A stretch of DNA of 64,000 nt from NCBI GenBank assembly GCA_029204225.1, contig CM055113.1, positions 23,990,357-24,054,356 of the forward strand, in the 5' to 3' direction. Numbering within the stretch: position 1 is the stretch's first letter; every line of letters starts with the position of its first letter. The stretch is from Diphasiastrum complanatum (lineage: Eukaryota > Streptophyta > Lycopodiopsida > Lycopodiales > Lycopodiaceae). The notes under the pieces were generated by a model that searched no databases, was not told the origin of the DNA, and saw only the letters and a list, made by a program, of their open reading frames with translations. This document shows, piece by piece, positions 35,765-43,599 of this stretch. A program made the translations under genes and the position numbers.

Positions 35765-37236
35765 TTCCTCCTGTAACACGACAAGCCATTCTAATTTGCT
35801 ATCCTTGAAAGAATCCAGTAGGAATTGATGCACCTAAACTGGACCATCCTGTACCCAAAACATTTGGCAACCAATATAAATGTACTGCCCTTAATTAGAG
35901 CTTTAATCTGATACCCATATTGCCCACAAAAAAACAAAAAAAAATGTTTCTCAGAAACGCTCCCCTAAACCCTGAAACGTGGTTCAAAAACGTGTTTCTG
36001 AACGCATTTTTAGAAATGCAGTGCATTTATGACACACACACACACACGCACACATTTATTTTTTACTTCCCGCAAATTTTTTAGGACTCCAAATTTTTTT
36101 TGATACTAGAATGGGTTTCCAATAGTTTCAGGTTCAATTCCATTCCAGTAATTTGTTGGTCCAAAAAAATTTGTGAGAAGATTAATCAATTAACTATTTA
36201 TTTTTTGTGGTTCACTGCAGCGAATCGCGATTTGCTGCAACTATCAAACTATCATCCAAAAATTGACCAGTTAAGTTGTTTAACGTCATGAGTCATGACC
36301 TAGAGGCTAGCACTCAAACCTTAGAAACCCAAAGCACTTGGAACGTACTAATTCGGAACATGGTACTAAGTAAAAAAAAATAAACATTTTTTTTCCTTTG
36401 TTAAATATTTACGGATTTTTAATTTTTTTTTGGCCATGTTCTGGAACAGAATGCGTCCTGGAACGTGTTCTAGAACACATTCCGTTCTGGAATGGGCAAC
36501 TATCATTAAAAGAACTCCAAACTTTAACAAACTACTTTGGAAAATTCTCAACATGCTGGTAGATATGCAGCATTCCAAATGGCATGCTTAGGGGAAGAGA
36601 GAAATGGGAGAATATCTAGGGAAGAGAGGAAAAGACAAAAAGCCACGGGAATATGCATGTGTCAATCTGTAATAAATTAAGAATGTTGCCAAATAGGACA
36701 CCAAAGCAAAGCTCGGATACTACAATACATTCTCTATAACTCAAATTTTGTGAGGAGGCACGAATAAATAGTGTAATGGGCTTTGGCATGTTAGATGAGG
36801 TTTAAAGCATAAATGATTAGGAAAAGCAAGATTCAAGTCTGCTATTAGCTGTTCCAAAAGAATAGCATGAACAACCTTGCTGCCATGACCACGTAATGTA
36901 TTTACAATCTTTTTCATGACTACAAGCATCCACATGCTGAAGTATTGTCTAGTTAATCAGTAGATCAGTTTGCTTCTTCAAAGTGTATATCATATAGTTT
37001 GCCACAAAATGAACTTTGTATAAGTCCATTGTGCCTTGAAGCTAAAATAAGCTTTCGAGTGAAGTTTACATGCTTGTGAACATATTTTGAAGTTGGATGA
37101 TTGTTGAAAACTCATAGGTGCATAATTGATTTCAGTGAATAAGCAGTTGAATGACAAGGAGCGTGTAGCTGCTGCATTGGAGAATCCTAATCTTTCACAG
37201 ATGGTCGATGAATGTCTTGCTTCAAGTGAAGAATGA
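12554..37236 (+). CDS. AE7: AE7 / MIP18-family cytosolic Fe-S assembly protein, five exons, giant last intron
   Basis: The MIP18 (FAM96B/CIAO2B) family acts in the CIA targeting complex with MMS19 and CIA1, delivering Fe-S clusters to cytosolic and nuclear apoproteins. Five exons (12554-12677, 12892-12997, 17185-17284, 17401-17446, 37136-37236) join with matching phases to 477 nt, i.e. 158 residues plus stop; Arabidopsis AE7 is about the same length. Family landmarks in order are an N-terminal [29 protein letters not shown] (about 33-53), [17 protein letters not shown] (80-96) with the conserved Cys at about 87, a [19 protein letters not shown] stretch, and [19 protein letters not shown] with MVDECL near the C-terminus. 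No stop or frameshift interrupts it. Introns are about 214, 4187, 116 and 19689 bp; the last is filled with transposons. I infer that it is functional because the reading frame is intact across all five exons. Confidence 0.93.
12678..12891 (+). other. AE7 intron 1, apparently U12-type AT-AC
   Basis: The protein alignment fixes the junction: exon 1 ends in the first base of the Asp codon, and exon 2 supplies AT then CAT GTA AGA. With those ends the intron starts ATATCCTT, an exact match to the minor-spliceosome donor core, and ends GCAGCAC, an AC acceptor. No GT-AG pair gives the conserved EVFD-H-(V/I)RDIKD junction. A branch-site candidate (CACTTAC, about 16 nt before the end) matches the U12 consensus only in part. 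Confidence 0.75.
12892..12997 (+). CDS. AE7: AE7 exon 2
   Basis: Encodes [20 protein letters not shown] and then [14 protein letters not shown], the most conserved part of the MIP18 domain. It ends CT before the donor GTTAGTTTTT; exon 3 supplies the G. Confidence 0.92.
13186..13236. repeat. (CT)n microsatellite
   Basis: About 25 perfect CT units in AE7 intron 2. The Arg-Glu repeat frame on the other strand is only this repeat translated. Confidence 0.95.
15828..15937 (-). tRNA. tRNA-like sequence (pseudogene) with duplicated 5' half
   Basis: On the minus strand 15899 to 15828 forms a 7-bp acceptor stem (GGGCGGA with TCTGTCC, two G-U pairs), a D arm GCTC-AGTGGTA-GAGC and a T arm CTGGG-TTCGAAT-CCTAG. 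These contain good A-box and B-box promoters. The anticodon arm does not fold normally: only TCCC/GGGA pairs, around an 11-nt loop, so no identity can be assigned. The 5' half (acceptor strand to anticodon region) is repeated directly upstream at 15900-15937. It is probably a tRNA pseudogene or a tRNA-derived SINE head rather than a working tRNA. Confidence 0.55.
17185..17284 (+). CDS. AE7: AE7 exon 3
   Basis: Follows a TTGCAG acceptor and encodes [19 protein letters not shown], then [14 protein letters not shown]. It contains the conserved HCSMAT motif. The donor is GTTCTA after AAG. Confidence 0.92.
17401..17446 (+). CDS. AE7: AE7 exon 4
   Basis: A 46-nt exon between TATATGTAG and GTACATG. 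It encodes [15 protein letters not shown], matching the family stretch between the RYKIDI and NKQLNDKER motifs. It ends with the first base of a Val codon that exon 5 completes. Confidence 0.9.
17620..17955. repeat. 84-bp minisatellite, 4 units
   Basis: The unit CAGGTACACCGTCACATGGG... starts at 17700, 17784 and 17868, exactly 84 bp apart; a diverged unit precedes from about 17620. The length is divisible by three, so several frames on both strands stay open through it. Those frames are a consequence of the repeat rather than evidence of genes. It probably lies within or at the edge of the neighbouring hAT element. Confidence 0.9.
18026..18235. repeat. GTGAGAGGCTGTGAGAGAGA degenerate repeats
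   Basis: Words GTGAGAGGCT, GTGAGAGAGAG and CCAGTGAGAG alternate irregularly for 200 bp. They immediately precede the unknown ORF at 18254 and could be its untranslated leader; a TTAAATAG box lies at about 18009. Confidence 0.8.
18254..18574 (+). pseudogene. Unknown basic/charged ORF with one in-frame stop
   Basis: From ATG at 18254 the frame reads 42 codons rich in Arg, Glu and Gln ([20 protein letters not shown] onward, probably helical) to TGA at 18380. It then stays open for another 63 codons, with a Pro/Ala/Glu segment and [20 protein letters not shown], to TAG at 18572; an acidic tail ([10 protein letters not shown]) follows. I do not recognise the family. It faces the hAT transposase pseudogene tail to tail, with about 0.5 kb of AT-rich sequence between the two 3' ends. 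It may be a second gene of that transposon, a captured host fragment, or chance. Confidence 0.35.
18620..19118. other. AT-rich spacer between convergent reading frames
   Basis: No coding content. It contains AATAAA-like signals on both strands (AAATAAAATT at about 18940 and AAAATAAAATG at about 19099), as expected between two convergent 3' ends. Confidence 0.4.
19690..19795 (-). repeat. 30-bp repeat coding the Pro/Ala-rich transposase tail
   Basis: GTGGGTGCTGCCAATGGAGG-like units recur about four times; the minus strand reads them as [14 protein letters not shown]-like repeats. The repeat belongs to the hAT C-terminal extension. Confidence 0.7.
20963..21054 (-). other. Intron inside the hAT dimerisation domain
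   Basis: The minus-strand donor CTCAG-GTATGC and acceptor ACCACAG-GACTG split the conserved junction VLSQ / DCAAS. Removing the 92 bp restores the family alignment, with no stop at the junction. Confidence 0.75.
21401..21514 (-). other. Intron in the hAT transposase pseudogene
   Basis: Donor GTAAGC after CTAGAGAG and acceptor CTCACCTACAG; its 114 bp contains stops in all relevant frames. The exons on both sides fit the family ([19 protein letters not shown] before, [12 protein letters not shown] after). Confidence 0.7.
23494..23570. repeat. Array of GGATCCGCGGTACC palindromic words
   Basis: GGATCCGCGGTACC occurs twice, and overlapping GGATCCGCGGATCC and CTGGTACCGCTGGATC follow, all within 80 bp, upstream of the hAT start codon. 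hAT transposases bind subterminal word arrays through the BED finger, so this is probably the subterminal region of the hAT element. Its outer end would be near 23575 (CTATGA). Confidence 0.6.
23741..24137 (+). repeat. Copia 5' LTR
   Basis: Starts TGTTGAAATA and ends TTTAACA. It is identical to the 3' LTR except for three transitions (at about 23970, 24124 and 24134). Confidence 0.95.
24138..24149 (+). promoter_or_regulatory. Copia primer-binding site (tRNA-iMet)
   Basis: TGGTATCAGAGC directly after the 5' LTR is the standard plant Copia PBS, complementary to the 3' end of initiator methionine tRNA. Confidence 0.93.
24560..24828 (+). pseudogene. Copia gag N-terminal part
   Basis: ATG at 24560 opens a gag frame with [18 protein letters not shown] and an HKIINMLV stretch. 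It stops at 24826 after a small deletion near 24815. In the original frame the sequence continues ([12 protein letters not shown]-like) but meets a TAG at about 24868, where the family has Gln. Confidence 0.85.
24870..27501 (+). pseudogene. Copia pol: gag end, protease, integrase, RT start
   Basis: The frame is open from about 24870 to 27499. It contains gag up to a zinc knuckle at about 25237, where the second Cys is Tyr ([14 protein letters not shown]). The protease active site is DSGASKHM (about 25434). Integrase follows with the WHERYGHLG...CEAC zinc region, catalytic residues in [15 protein letters not shown] and NGVAERKN, and then the RT start ([22 protein letters not shown]). A one-base deletion at about 27441 shifts the frame, and RT continues in the next entry. 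Confidence 0.9.
27465..28507 (+). pseudogene. Copia RT C-terminal part and deleted RNase H
   Basis: [20 protein letters not shown] and the catalytic YVDD ([11 protein letters not shown], about 27628) identify RT. RNase H starts ([20 protein letters not shown]). At about 28170 the sequence jumps from KSTTG to the later part ([10 protein letters not shown], then [13 protein letters not shown]). About 100 bp, including the segment with the catalytic Glu/Asp region around SSAEAEY, is missing. The frame changes at the junction; the rest reads to a stop at 28505. Confidence 0.9.
28493..28501 (+). promoter_or_regulatory. Copia polypurine tract
   Basis: GAGGGGGGG immediately before the TGTTG start of the 3' LTR, the usual plus-strand primer position. 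Confidence 0.9.
28502..28898 (+). repeat. Copia 3' LTR
   Basis: Starts TGTTGAAATA and ends TTTGACA, followed by the target duplication TGGTC. Confidence 0.95.
29199..29569 (+). mobile_element. Gypsy LTR fragment (plus)
   Basis: Begins TGTCATGCCCACGACTGATC after a short (GT)n run and aligns over about 370 bp with the reverse complement of 2723-3091. It contains GAGGGTATAAGTATACCC, a likely TATA region. The two copies diverge after GATTGATCC, near the probable LTR end. It is the 5' LTR side of the degenerate gypsy element ending with integrase at about 33795. Confidence 0.7.
29570..33475. other. Degenerate gypsy interior, no readable gag or RT
   Basis: Lies between the LTR and integrase of one gypsy remnant. 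I find no domain motif in six frames beyond weak fragments. G-runs (about 30722-30732 and 30776-30792) and a (TC)n run (about 30619-30634) are present. Confidence 0.45.
33476..33795 (+). pseudogene. Ty3/gypsy integrase core remnant (plus)
   Basis: The plus strand reads [20 protein letters not shown], then in a shifted frame [19 protein letters not shown], then [21 protein letters not shown] and, past a stop, [13 protein letters not shown]. These are the gypsy integrase motifs around the second catalytic Asp and the HPQTDGQ-like site, mutated here to DHLETNGE. The frame breaks at about 33580, and stops show that it is dead. Confidence 0.8.
33800..35148 (+). pseudogene. Second hAT transposase remnant (dimerisation domain and AT-hook tail)
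   Basis: Reads QRLA[14 protein letters not shown], AYERNWST-stop, then [20 protein letters not shown] and TNSRMLRH. This is the hAT C-terminal domain, aligned with the minus-strand copy at 20.8-21.2 kb. An intron-like stretch (34140 GTGAGTC to 34255 TTGTAG) follows, then a Gly/Arg-rich and acidic region ([18 protein letters not shown]), an AT-hook-like [13 protein letters not shown] split by a MITE, and an acidic C-terminus ending [10 protein letters not shown] at 35145. The BED and DUF659 parts are absent. Multiple stops. Confidence 0.75.
34591..34763. mobile_element. 173-bp hAT-like MITE inside the AT-hook codons
   Basis: Flanked by CGCACGTA (34583-34590) and CACACGTA (34764-34771), an 8-bp duplication with one mismatch. 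The right end is GTGCAACTATG, as in the family A element, and the left end (CAAGATTACC) is diverged. The inside is made of GGTTCGAACC-like words. Taking it out with one duplication restores an uninterrupted hAT frame across the AT-hook. Confidence 0.75.
35301..35764. repeat. Four (GA)n arrays with a 176-bp duplication
   Basis: GA runs occupy about 35301-35348, 35370-35402, 35528-35581 and 35709-35764. The unique text after them (GTGTCTTTTCTCTTAGTATG, CAGCCATGATT, CAGTATGATTCTGCAA) occurs at about 35413 and again at about 35589, 176 bp later. Confidence 0.9.
35820..36036. mobile_element. Second copy of the family A MITE right end
   Basis: AAACTGGACCA, GTACCC(A/G)AAAC, GATACCCATATTGCCCACAA and GCAGTGCA(T/A)(T/C)TATG match 29010-29157 in the same order. 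GAAACG words are more numerous here. No left end was found. Confidence 0.6.
36190..36500. mobile_element. Two further MITE-like ends with palindromic words
   Basis: Near 36219-36246 GCGAATCGCGATTTGCTGCAACTAT, and near 36434-36500 a run of GTTCTGGAAC, CTGGAACGTG and GTTCTAGAAC words ending GGGCAACTAT. Both end in GCAACTAT like the other elements here, each with its own word. Their left borders are not resolved. Confidence 0.4.
37136..37236 (+). CDS. AE7: AE7 exon 5 (last)
   Basis: GATTTCAG acceptor, then [32 protein letters not shown] and TGA at 37234. The phase completes the Val codon started by exon 4 almost 20 kb upstream. Confidence 0.93.
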
Positions 37237-39869
37237 AGCTTACGACTAGCCTGTTAGTCATCCTTTGCAAGTTTACTGTATGTATCTGTATATTTCATAA
37301 TAATTCAGTTGACAGCAGCCCTTTCATGGTTTAGATATTTGCACACTTAGATCATTAGCTTGTGCGAGCTTCTGCAAACTATGATATGACAGTCAAGCCG
37401 TGGAAGGTGGAGCAGCTTCCAAATCATGTAGAATCTAGCCATAGCTCTGGTGACTTACGAGAAATGGAAACACAAGATTCTTGTTTTATGTTGAAGTGAA
37501 TAATAAAGTTTACATGCATAAGCTAGCTATCTTAGACATGGCCCTCACTTTTTGGAACTTTATATGTAGCAATGTAATCTACTGTTCAAAGTGGGTCACC
37601 TTGGATACATTCATGGAGTTTTAACATATCTGTAGGTGCAAAGAATCAGCTGCTTATCAAAACTTTTTTGGAAGAACTCTTGAACTTCATGTAAACTATT
37701 TAGGACTGAAAGGTTGGACCTATCAAGAAGAAAATGAGTGTCATGGCGTTCAAATTGAGTAATTCAATGGTTTGTCACTCTGCAGAGACTTTCTAAAAGA
37801 AAGAAAATCATGCAAATTTTTGAGTTATTTCACAAGGTAGTGGTTTCGCCTTTCAGTTTCAGAGTTTGGCTGGTTCAAAATGAATAATAATAGAATTCAA
37901 CAGAAAAGCCAAGAAGCCCCACTTTGTCTCTAGTGTTTGAACACCCTCCAGTTAGTTTGATTATATTCACAAGTTAAGGTCCACCATGATCCTGGCGCCA
38001 AAAGACAAAGCTTCTTGGGTCTTTGAAGAAACTGATATCATCAGTTTTTAGTAGGATGGTGTCTATTCTCTTTGTAGTTAGGTTGCAGGCCACGGTTTAT
38101 AGCAGAACCATCTGTATCAGCAGGGAGGCATGCGGTGGTACCGTAGCCTACTTTTCCAGCTACAGAAATCGCAGTTTTGCTGTATTCGGGAACTAGGCAA
38201 TCACATGAAAATAGGGTTGTTAATGGCTGAATATATTATGCAACGTGGTGTACAATGATTTAGAGGCTGCTAGAATTGGAAGTTTCTTAGCAGCTATCCG
38301 ATGGAATGGCAAGATCGTGGGAACAGAAAGTGATCGAAAGATGGCTCTTGCATCCTTGGAGGGTCTTCAGCCAGGCTGTTTTCCAGCAGCCTTAGTACCT
38401 GTTTGACCCATTCCATCAATTGCTTGCTTTTGCCTGTTTTCAAAATACACTTACTAGTATTGCCCCAATTATGGTTCTGCTTTCCTGTTAGCAGTAATTG
38501 GAGATTTTCTATGCCCCTTCTGAATCAGTCTAAGCTTCTACTTTCTTTCTTTGCAAACTGCCGGTCATAGTCGCCGGCTAGACATTAAAAACCCCACCCC
38601 CAAGAGATTTGTCTCACAGTAAAACCTTTTCTATACCTTCTAAAATTGCAGTGTTGGGAGTGGCAGTGCAGCGAGGATACGAGTCAGCAACAGTTTTGAA
38701 GATTGACACTGATTCAAGAGAACATTTAGCAAAGCTCTTTATTTAAAGATTTTTGGAGGGCAACTTTGTTAGAGATATCAAGAGGCAGGCTTTGTAGGCA
38801 TAATGTCCTGTTCATTGAAGAGCCCTAGGCAGAGTTGTAATTTGATGATCAAGGCTGCTGCTTGTGAATTTTCTTTTCAGACCTTCATATATGTATATGG
38901 GATATCTATTGTGTGTTCAAGAGGGTTTATTTATTTTGTTATCTACGTGCTGAAGTGTTTCCTTTCTTGTTATGAAAAAACTTGTTATGTTACAAATAAG
39001 GCTGTTAATGCAAAACAAATCATTGTAAATGAGGAAGATAGAATTACATCAATTTGTGCATGAAAAAGATGAAAGCAAAATAAACTGTTAGGGAAAAAGT
39101 ACATTGCTCATGACTCAAAAGTAAAATCAGTGTGTGATTAAGCACCAAGTACAAAGATGAGTGGTATGCCCCATAATGATGATCTTCACAAAAATGTACT
39201 AGTAATAAGCTGACTGAGCTAAAGGATGCTTAGCTGACCTAAGCTAAGAGCTACCTTCAAATCAATCAGCCAAGCTAGAGTGAGGCCATCAAGCCTATAT
39301 ATCTTTGTGAGGCCGTAGTGTTCATGACTTAGGACTAAGAGGTCCAATAATGATCGTACTTGTTGGTAGTTTTTGAAACAAAGTGGTGAAGTATTGCAAT
39401 GGAGTTTGTGATCAAACGTCCTTGGACTGGGATAGGGCCGCAATGCTGTTTGGCTAGATAGTTGACAAGCTAACCAAGTTAGCTTGATTTCTTTCCACCA
39501 AAAGTACCTTCAAAGATTGTGAGCTAGCACAACCTTTCAATGAGAAGTTGTCTTGGTTGTGACCTTGTCTAAGTCGAGAAATTGGGTACCTCCCAATGGT
39601 CGAATATGCATGCAATGGAGTAAAAGATTCTACTACTTGTTTTACTTGCACTCATACAAAGATTCCATTCCCATTCACCAATATTAGTCAAACTCGAAGA
39701 TCACAAGGCGTAGGTTGCAAAAATCTTTGTTGCATGATAAGCAATAGATGTTGCCAGAGGCAAAGGATCACAATCATGATGGAGAAAAACTCTTTACTAA
39801 CAAGGTCACTTACCCAAGGAAGTTTGAGCAAAGAGATTGTGTGTGAGATCAAACGGTTTAGCCATAATT
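37237..39869. other. AE7 3' side and unassigned sequence
   Basis: An AT-rich stretch with AATAAT near 37297 could hold the AE7 polyadenylation site. From 38128 to 38405 two short plus-strand frames look protein-like (MRWYRSLLFQLQKSQFCCIR; then WNGKIVGTESDRKMALAS to a stop at 38404), but I do not recognise them. Part of 39219-39869 is probably the interior of the minus-strand retroelement whose LTR follows. Confidence 0.4.
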
Positions 39870-40253
39870 GGCTTTGATACCATGTGAGAAATTAGAGCAT
39901 GCAACCCAATATAGAGACAATGGGGAGAGAACACCGCAACTTGCATCAAAGGAGAGAATACACAATACAAGAGAGAATGTAGAATGAGAGATGAAGTTGA
40001 GAGACAGAAGAGACGCAGAGACCTCCCTCTAGTGTCCCTCCATAGTCCCTTTACACATAGAGAGGACCATATTATATTACTACTACTTTTCGGCCCTATG
40101 TCTGTAGCCTTGCCAAATATGATATCAACAACTTTTTCTTGCTCAAGCATGTGAACATGAAAAATAAGATCAATGACATATATATGATCTCCGAATTCGA
40201 AAATCTGATCTAGTTTTAGAGAGATTGGAAGAGCTAGTGAGATAGGTCTCACA
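39870..40253 (-). mobile_element. LTR (371 bp) plus PBS of a minus-strand Copia-type element
   Basis: On the plus strand 39883-40253 runs from TGTGAGAAATTAG to GGTCTCACA, a TG..CA pair with a 6-bp inverted repeat (TGTGAG/CTCACA). Read on the minus strand it is followed at 39882-39870 by TGGTATCAAAGCC, a tRNA-iMet-type primer-binding site. The matching second LTR is not in the window, so the element is truncated on its internal (left) side. Confidence 0.75.
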
Positions 40254-40261
40254 CCTAGTTG

Positions 40262-41334
40262 CAAGATCTTTGCTCACTATTCTATATAGGAGCCTGAAAG
40301 CTTTGTCACTGGCCGATTCAGATCTCTGGAGAGAAGCAATGGACAAGGAGTACAACTCACTGTTGAAGAACAACACATGGACAATGAGTACAACTCACCG
40401 TTGAGGAACAACACATGGACTGTCACCAAGATGATAGATTTGGGAGAAGCACATTATTGTCTCGAGATTCAAATCCATAGAGACAGAAGCAGAAGACTTC
40501 TCTACATTACTCAACAAACGTACTGTTATAATTTGCTGACCAACTTTTCATGAATGGCAAACCTGTACATAATGTCATGGATCCAGGTCTCAAGTTATCC
40601 AAGGAGCAATGCCCTCAGACCAATGAGAGGAAGGCGAAAATGCAGGGGTATCCATTTCAATCTATTATCGGATCCCTGATGTATGTGATGATCTCGACCA
40701 TGCCAGCTCTTGCATACGCCATTAGTTCCTTGAGTCAATACATGACCAATCCTGGCATGATCCACTAGAAAGCTCTTATTAGAGCAATCAGATATGTATG
40801 AGCCACTGTTGACCTATGTATTTGTTGTGGTGATGGAGATCCATCCGATATCCATACTCTTCATGGATATACAGATGCAAATTGGATAGGCGATATCAAC
40901 ACCAGAAAATCGACTTCTGGATATGTCTTCTTTTTCAATATCTTGGAACAGTCGAAAACAAACCTCCATCACAATGTCATCTACAGAATCAGAATACATT
41001 GCAGCCTCTCAAGCTACCAAAGAGGCAGTTTGGTTGAGGAATTTATTGTTTGATATTGGTCTCAGAAAATCTGCTCCAACAATGATCCAATGCGACAATC
41101 AGAGTGCTATTGCATTATCGATCAGTCCTAGATTTCATTCTAGGAGCAAGCACATCGAGATTAAGTACCACTATATTAGGAGCAAGATACTCAACAAGGA
41201 GGTAAGTCTGAAATTGAATCCAGTACATGGCAGTTGACATTTTTACAAAAGGGTTAAATCAAGAAGCACACAAGAACTTTGTGCTATCTTGAATTTGAGA
41301 ATCAGGGCATTCAAGGATCCAGATTAAGGGGGGG
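40262..41334 (+). pseudogene. Copia RT/RNase H remnant
   Basis: Starts within RT (ALSLADSDLWREAMDKEYNS, LLKNNTW), which carries a 44-bp tandem duplication at about 40328-40415. It then skips to MIDLGEAHYCLEIQIHRDRS, continues through FQSIIGSLMYVMISTMPALA and GYTDANWIGDINTRKSTSGY, and ends in RNase H (SSTESEYIAASQATKEAVWL, CDNQSAIALS). Stops and frameshifts are frequent. A polypurine tract (AAGGGGGGG) ends at 41334. The minus-strand LTR at 39883-40253 sits against its broken 5' side. Confidence 0.85.
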
Positions 41335-41823
41335 TGTTGGATTTCTATCCTCTCCATCCCTATTCTCTGCCAATCTAGATCCATTCATTAAGCTATTGTA
41401 AATATTTGTACAGTCACATACTCTGCATAAATACCGTTGTTTCTTGACAATCTACAGAAATACAAAGGAATCGGTGACAGTGTCTACCCGATAGTTCAAC
41501 CATCTCTGATTGATCGACCATTCTCACTATTCTACCATCAACGACTATTCGGCCATACTCCATTGTTCGGCCATCCTCAAAATCGGCCACAGGAGCGGGG
41601 ATAGAGAGTAGAAAGAGAGATGTAGAGAGAGAGCGAGGAGAGACGGTGAGCATAGAGAGAGCTTTTTGTTAGGTTTTTAGGGTTAGGATTTTTTAGAGAT
41701 TGAGAGAGAGAGAGAGAGAGATCTTTTCAAAAAAAAAGAGGCCATTTTAAAAAAAACTAGCTCACATTTCTTTTATTGTTGTACATCAGTTATTGCTTTT
41801 CCGGTTTTTTTCTCTATCCAACA
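41335..41823 (+). repeat. Copia 3' LTR (489 bp)
   Basis: Begins TGTTGGATTTC right after the polypurine tract and ends CTATCCAACA, giving a TGTTGGA/TCCAACA inverted pair. It includes a (GA)n run at about 41702-41720. There is no partner LTR in the window. Confidence 0.85.
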
Positions 41824-43249
41824 CATACTATGACAGTTAGATTAGTCCTTTATGTTGTAACCTCACTTCTTCATTATCCTCCCCTTCTTTTCTGAGATTC
41901 ACGAAGACTTATGTGAGCAATGTCAATTTTTTTTCTTTGTCTTTCCATTTTAGCTATCTACTAGGAGTCTGTGATCCAAAGCTTCCAAAGTGGTGTCAAA
42001 TTGTCATATATTGCCAATTGAACTAGCCATACGCAACTGCTACACAAGAATCAAGGGATTGACACCAAAATCGTGTGGGAGACATGTTATAGTTTTAAAA
42101 ATTCTATCGATCATCTTTAATGGGATTTTCAGAATTGCAAATCGTATGGGAAACCTACAACAAACATGAAATCAAGAATTATAATGGAACTTCAAAGCAT
42201 CAATGACATCATTCCAAATAAATATCCACTAGGACAAGCCAATTTAAGAAGTCGATAAACATAATAATGAGCTAGGGCCTTATAGATCAATATAGTACAA
42301 ATGAACCTAAAAAGCATGATCAATTCCTAAAATTTGATAAATTTTGGCAACTATTTATTTGATATTAGGCTTGTTATCAATAGGGTATCAAGGGTATTGA
42401 CATCTTATATGTACGGGTCATAGTAAAAGTCGATTATTTAAGAAGTATATATCCTTTGGGTTTCAGAATTGATATCCTTATTGATTACCCACTAATCGTC
42501 ATGGCCACCCAACACTAGTATAAAATAGAGTACTATTGCAAAAGTGTGATACCAACCAATTATAAACCTATTTATTTGAGTATACATACAGACAAGAATG
42601 TTGTGATATAGACTCCGTGTCTTGGGTTGATAGTAAGTGATCAAGACTTCTCAATTTGTTCACTTATGCCCAAAGTATCCACTTCATGTTCTCCCAAAGA
42701 GTGACTGCCACCAGTAGGGTTAAAGTGATTACTACCACAAGTGACCCAACTGGTGGCAACAATAGGTCATAACTTTCAATTTAATAGCGAGTGACTACTT
42801 AACTTGTTCACATATTAATGCCCAAAAGATTCACTTGATGTTCTCTTCACCCAAAGACATTGCTACAAATTTCTTGAATAAAACCACAAAGGCATTGCTA
42901 CAATTTCTTGAATAAAAAATATGATTGCATAAGATTGGATACAAGGTAATTACTGAATTTCAAGTGCTAGTTGTTTTGAAACTTATGCGTAATGATTAGC
43001 ATTTTATTTTATTATCTTAAGGATTGAACTTTGATTCAAAGCGTGTGCATGATTAGAGATATGATAAAAATAAAAAAACCATATGTGAAATGATTTATTG
43101 AATGCATAAAGATAATCTTTATTTGACTATTGTTGCTGGCGTTGATGTTGGTGCATCATGTAGGTTGAGAGCCCAGGGATTCGTGCAATAAAAAGGAAAA
43201 GACTCAATTTTTTTTGCTATTTATGACTTGCATAATAAGATGTATGATC
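41824..43249. other. No gene recognised
   Basis: AT-rich intergenic DNA. A diverged internal duplication is visible (GTTCACTTATGCCCAAAGTATC at about 42659 and GTTCACATATTAATGCCCAAAAG at about 42799). Confidence 0.4.
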
Positions 43250-43549
43250 CAGTGCTACAGATTGAAGGGCAAAATGCCAGTCCTAGGGCTTTTGCCCTTC
43301 AAATGAAGGGCATTTAAATAATGCACCCTTCAAATGTGAAAGGAAAAGAAATGGGCATTCCTTCAGTTTTAAGGGAAACCTTTAGAACAATACATGTGAA
43401 GAAGTGTTTAGGTCATAATTTAATTAAAAAATACATATTTTCTATATGGTACTTATTTAATCAATGTATGATTTGAAGGGTGAAATTGGGTTATACCCTT
43501 CAAAGCATATTTTTTTGAAGGGTAGATTTGCCCTTCATCTACAACACTG
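43250..43549. mobile_element. MITE, 300 bp, TIR CAGTG-CTACA...GAAGGGCAAA
   Basis: The left end CAGTGCTACAGATTGAAGGGCAAA and the right end TTTGCCCTTCATCTACAACACTG are near-perfect inverted repeats. Words GAAGGG(C/T) and CCCTTCAAA recur inside. CAGTG ends suggest the hAT class. The flanking 8-mers (GTATGATC, AATGTATC) do not match well. Confidence 0.65.
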
Positions 43550-43599
43550 AATGTATCTACGTATCTACAACATGGGCATGCAAGAAAAAGAGAGGAGCA

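Larger units (their letters stand above)
17447..37135 (+). other. AE7 intron 4, 19.7 kb, filled with transposons
   Basis: GTACATG donor after exon 4 and GATTTCAG acceptor before exon 5. Insertions inside it account for nearly all its length: hAT on the minus strand, Copia on the plus strand, gypsy and hAT remnants on the plus strand, MITEs and GA arrays. The Copia lies in the sense orientation of the gene, so its LTR polyadenylation signals could terminate AE7 transcripts unless silenced. Confidence 0.88.
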
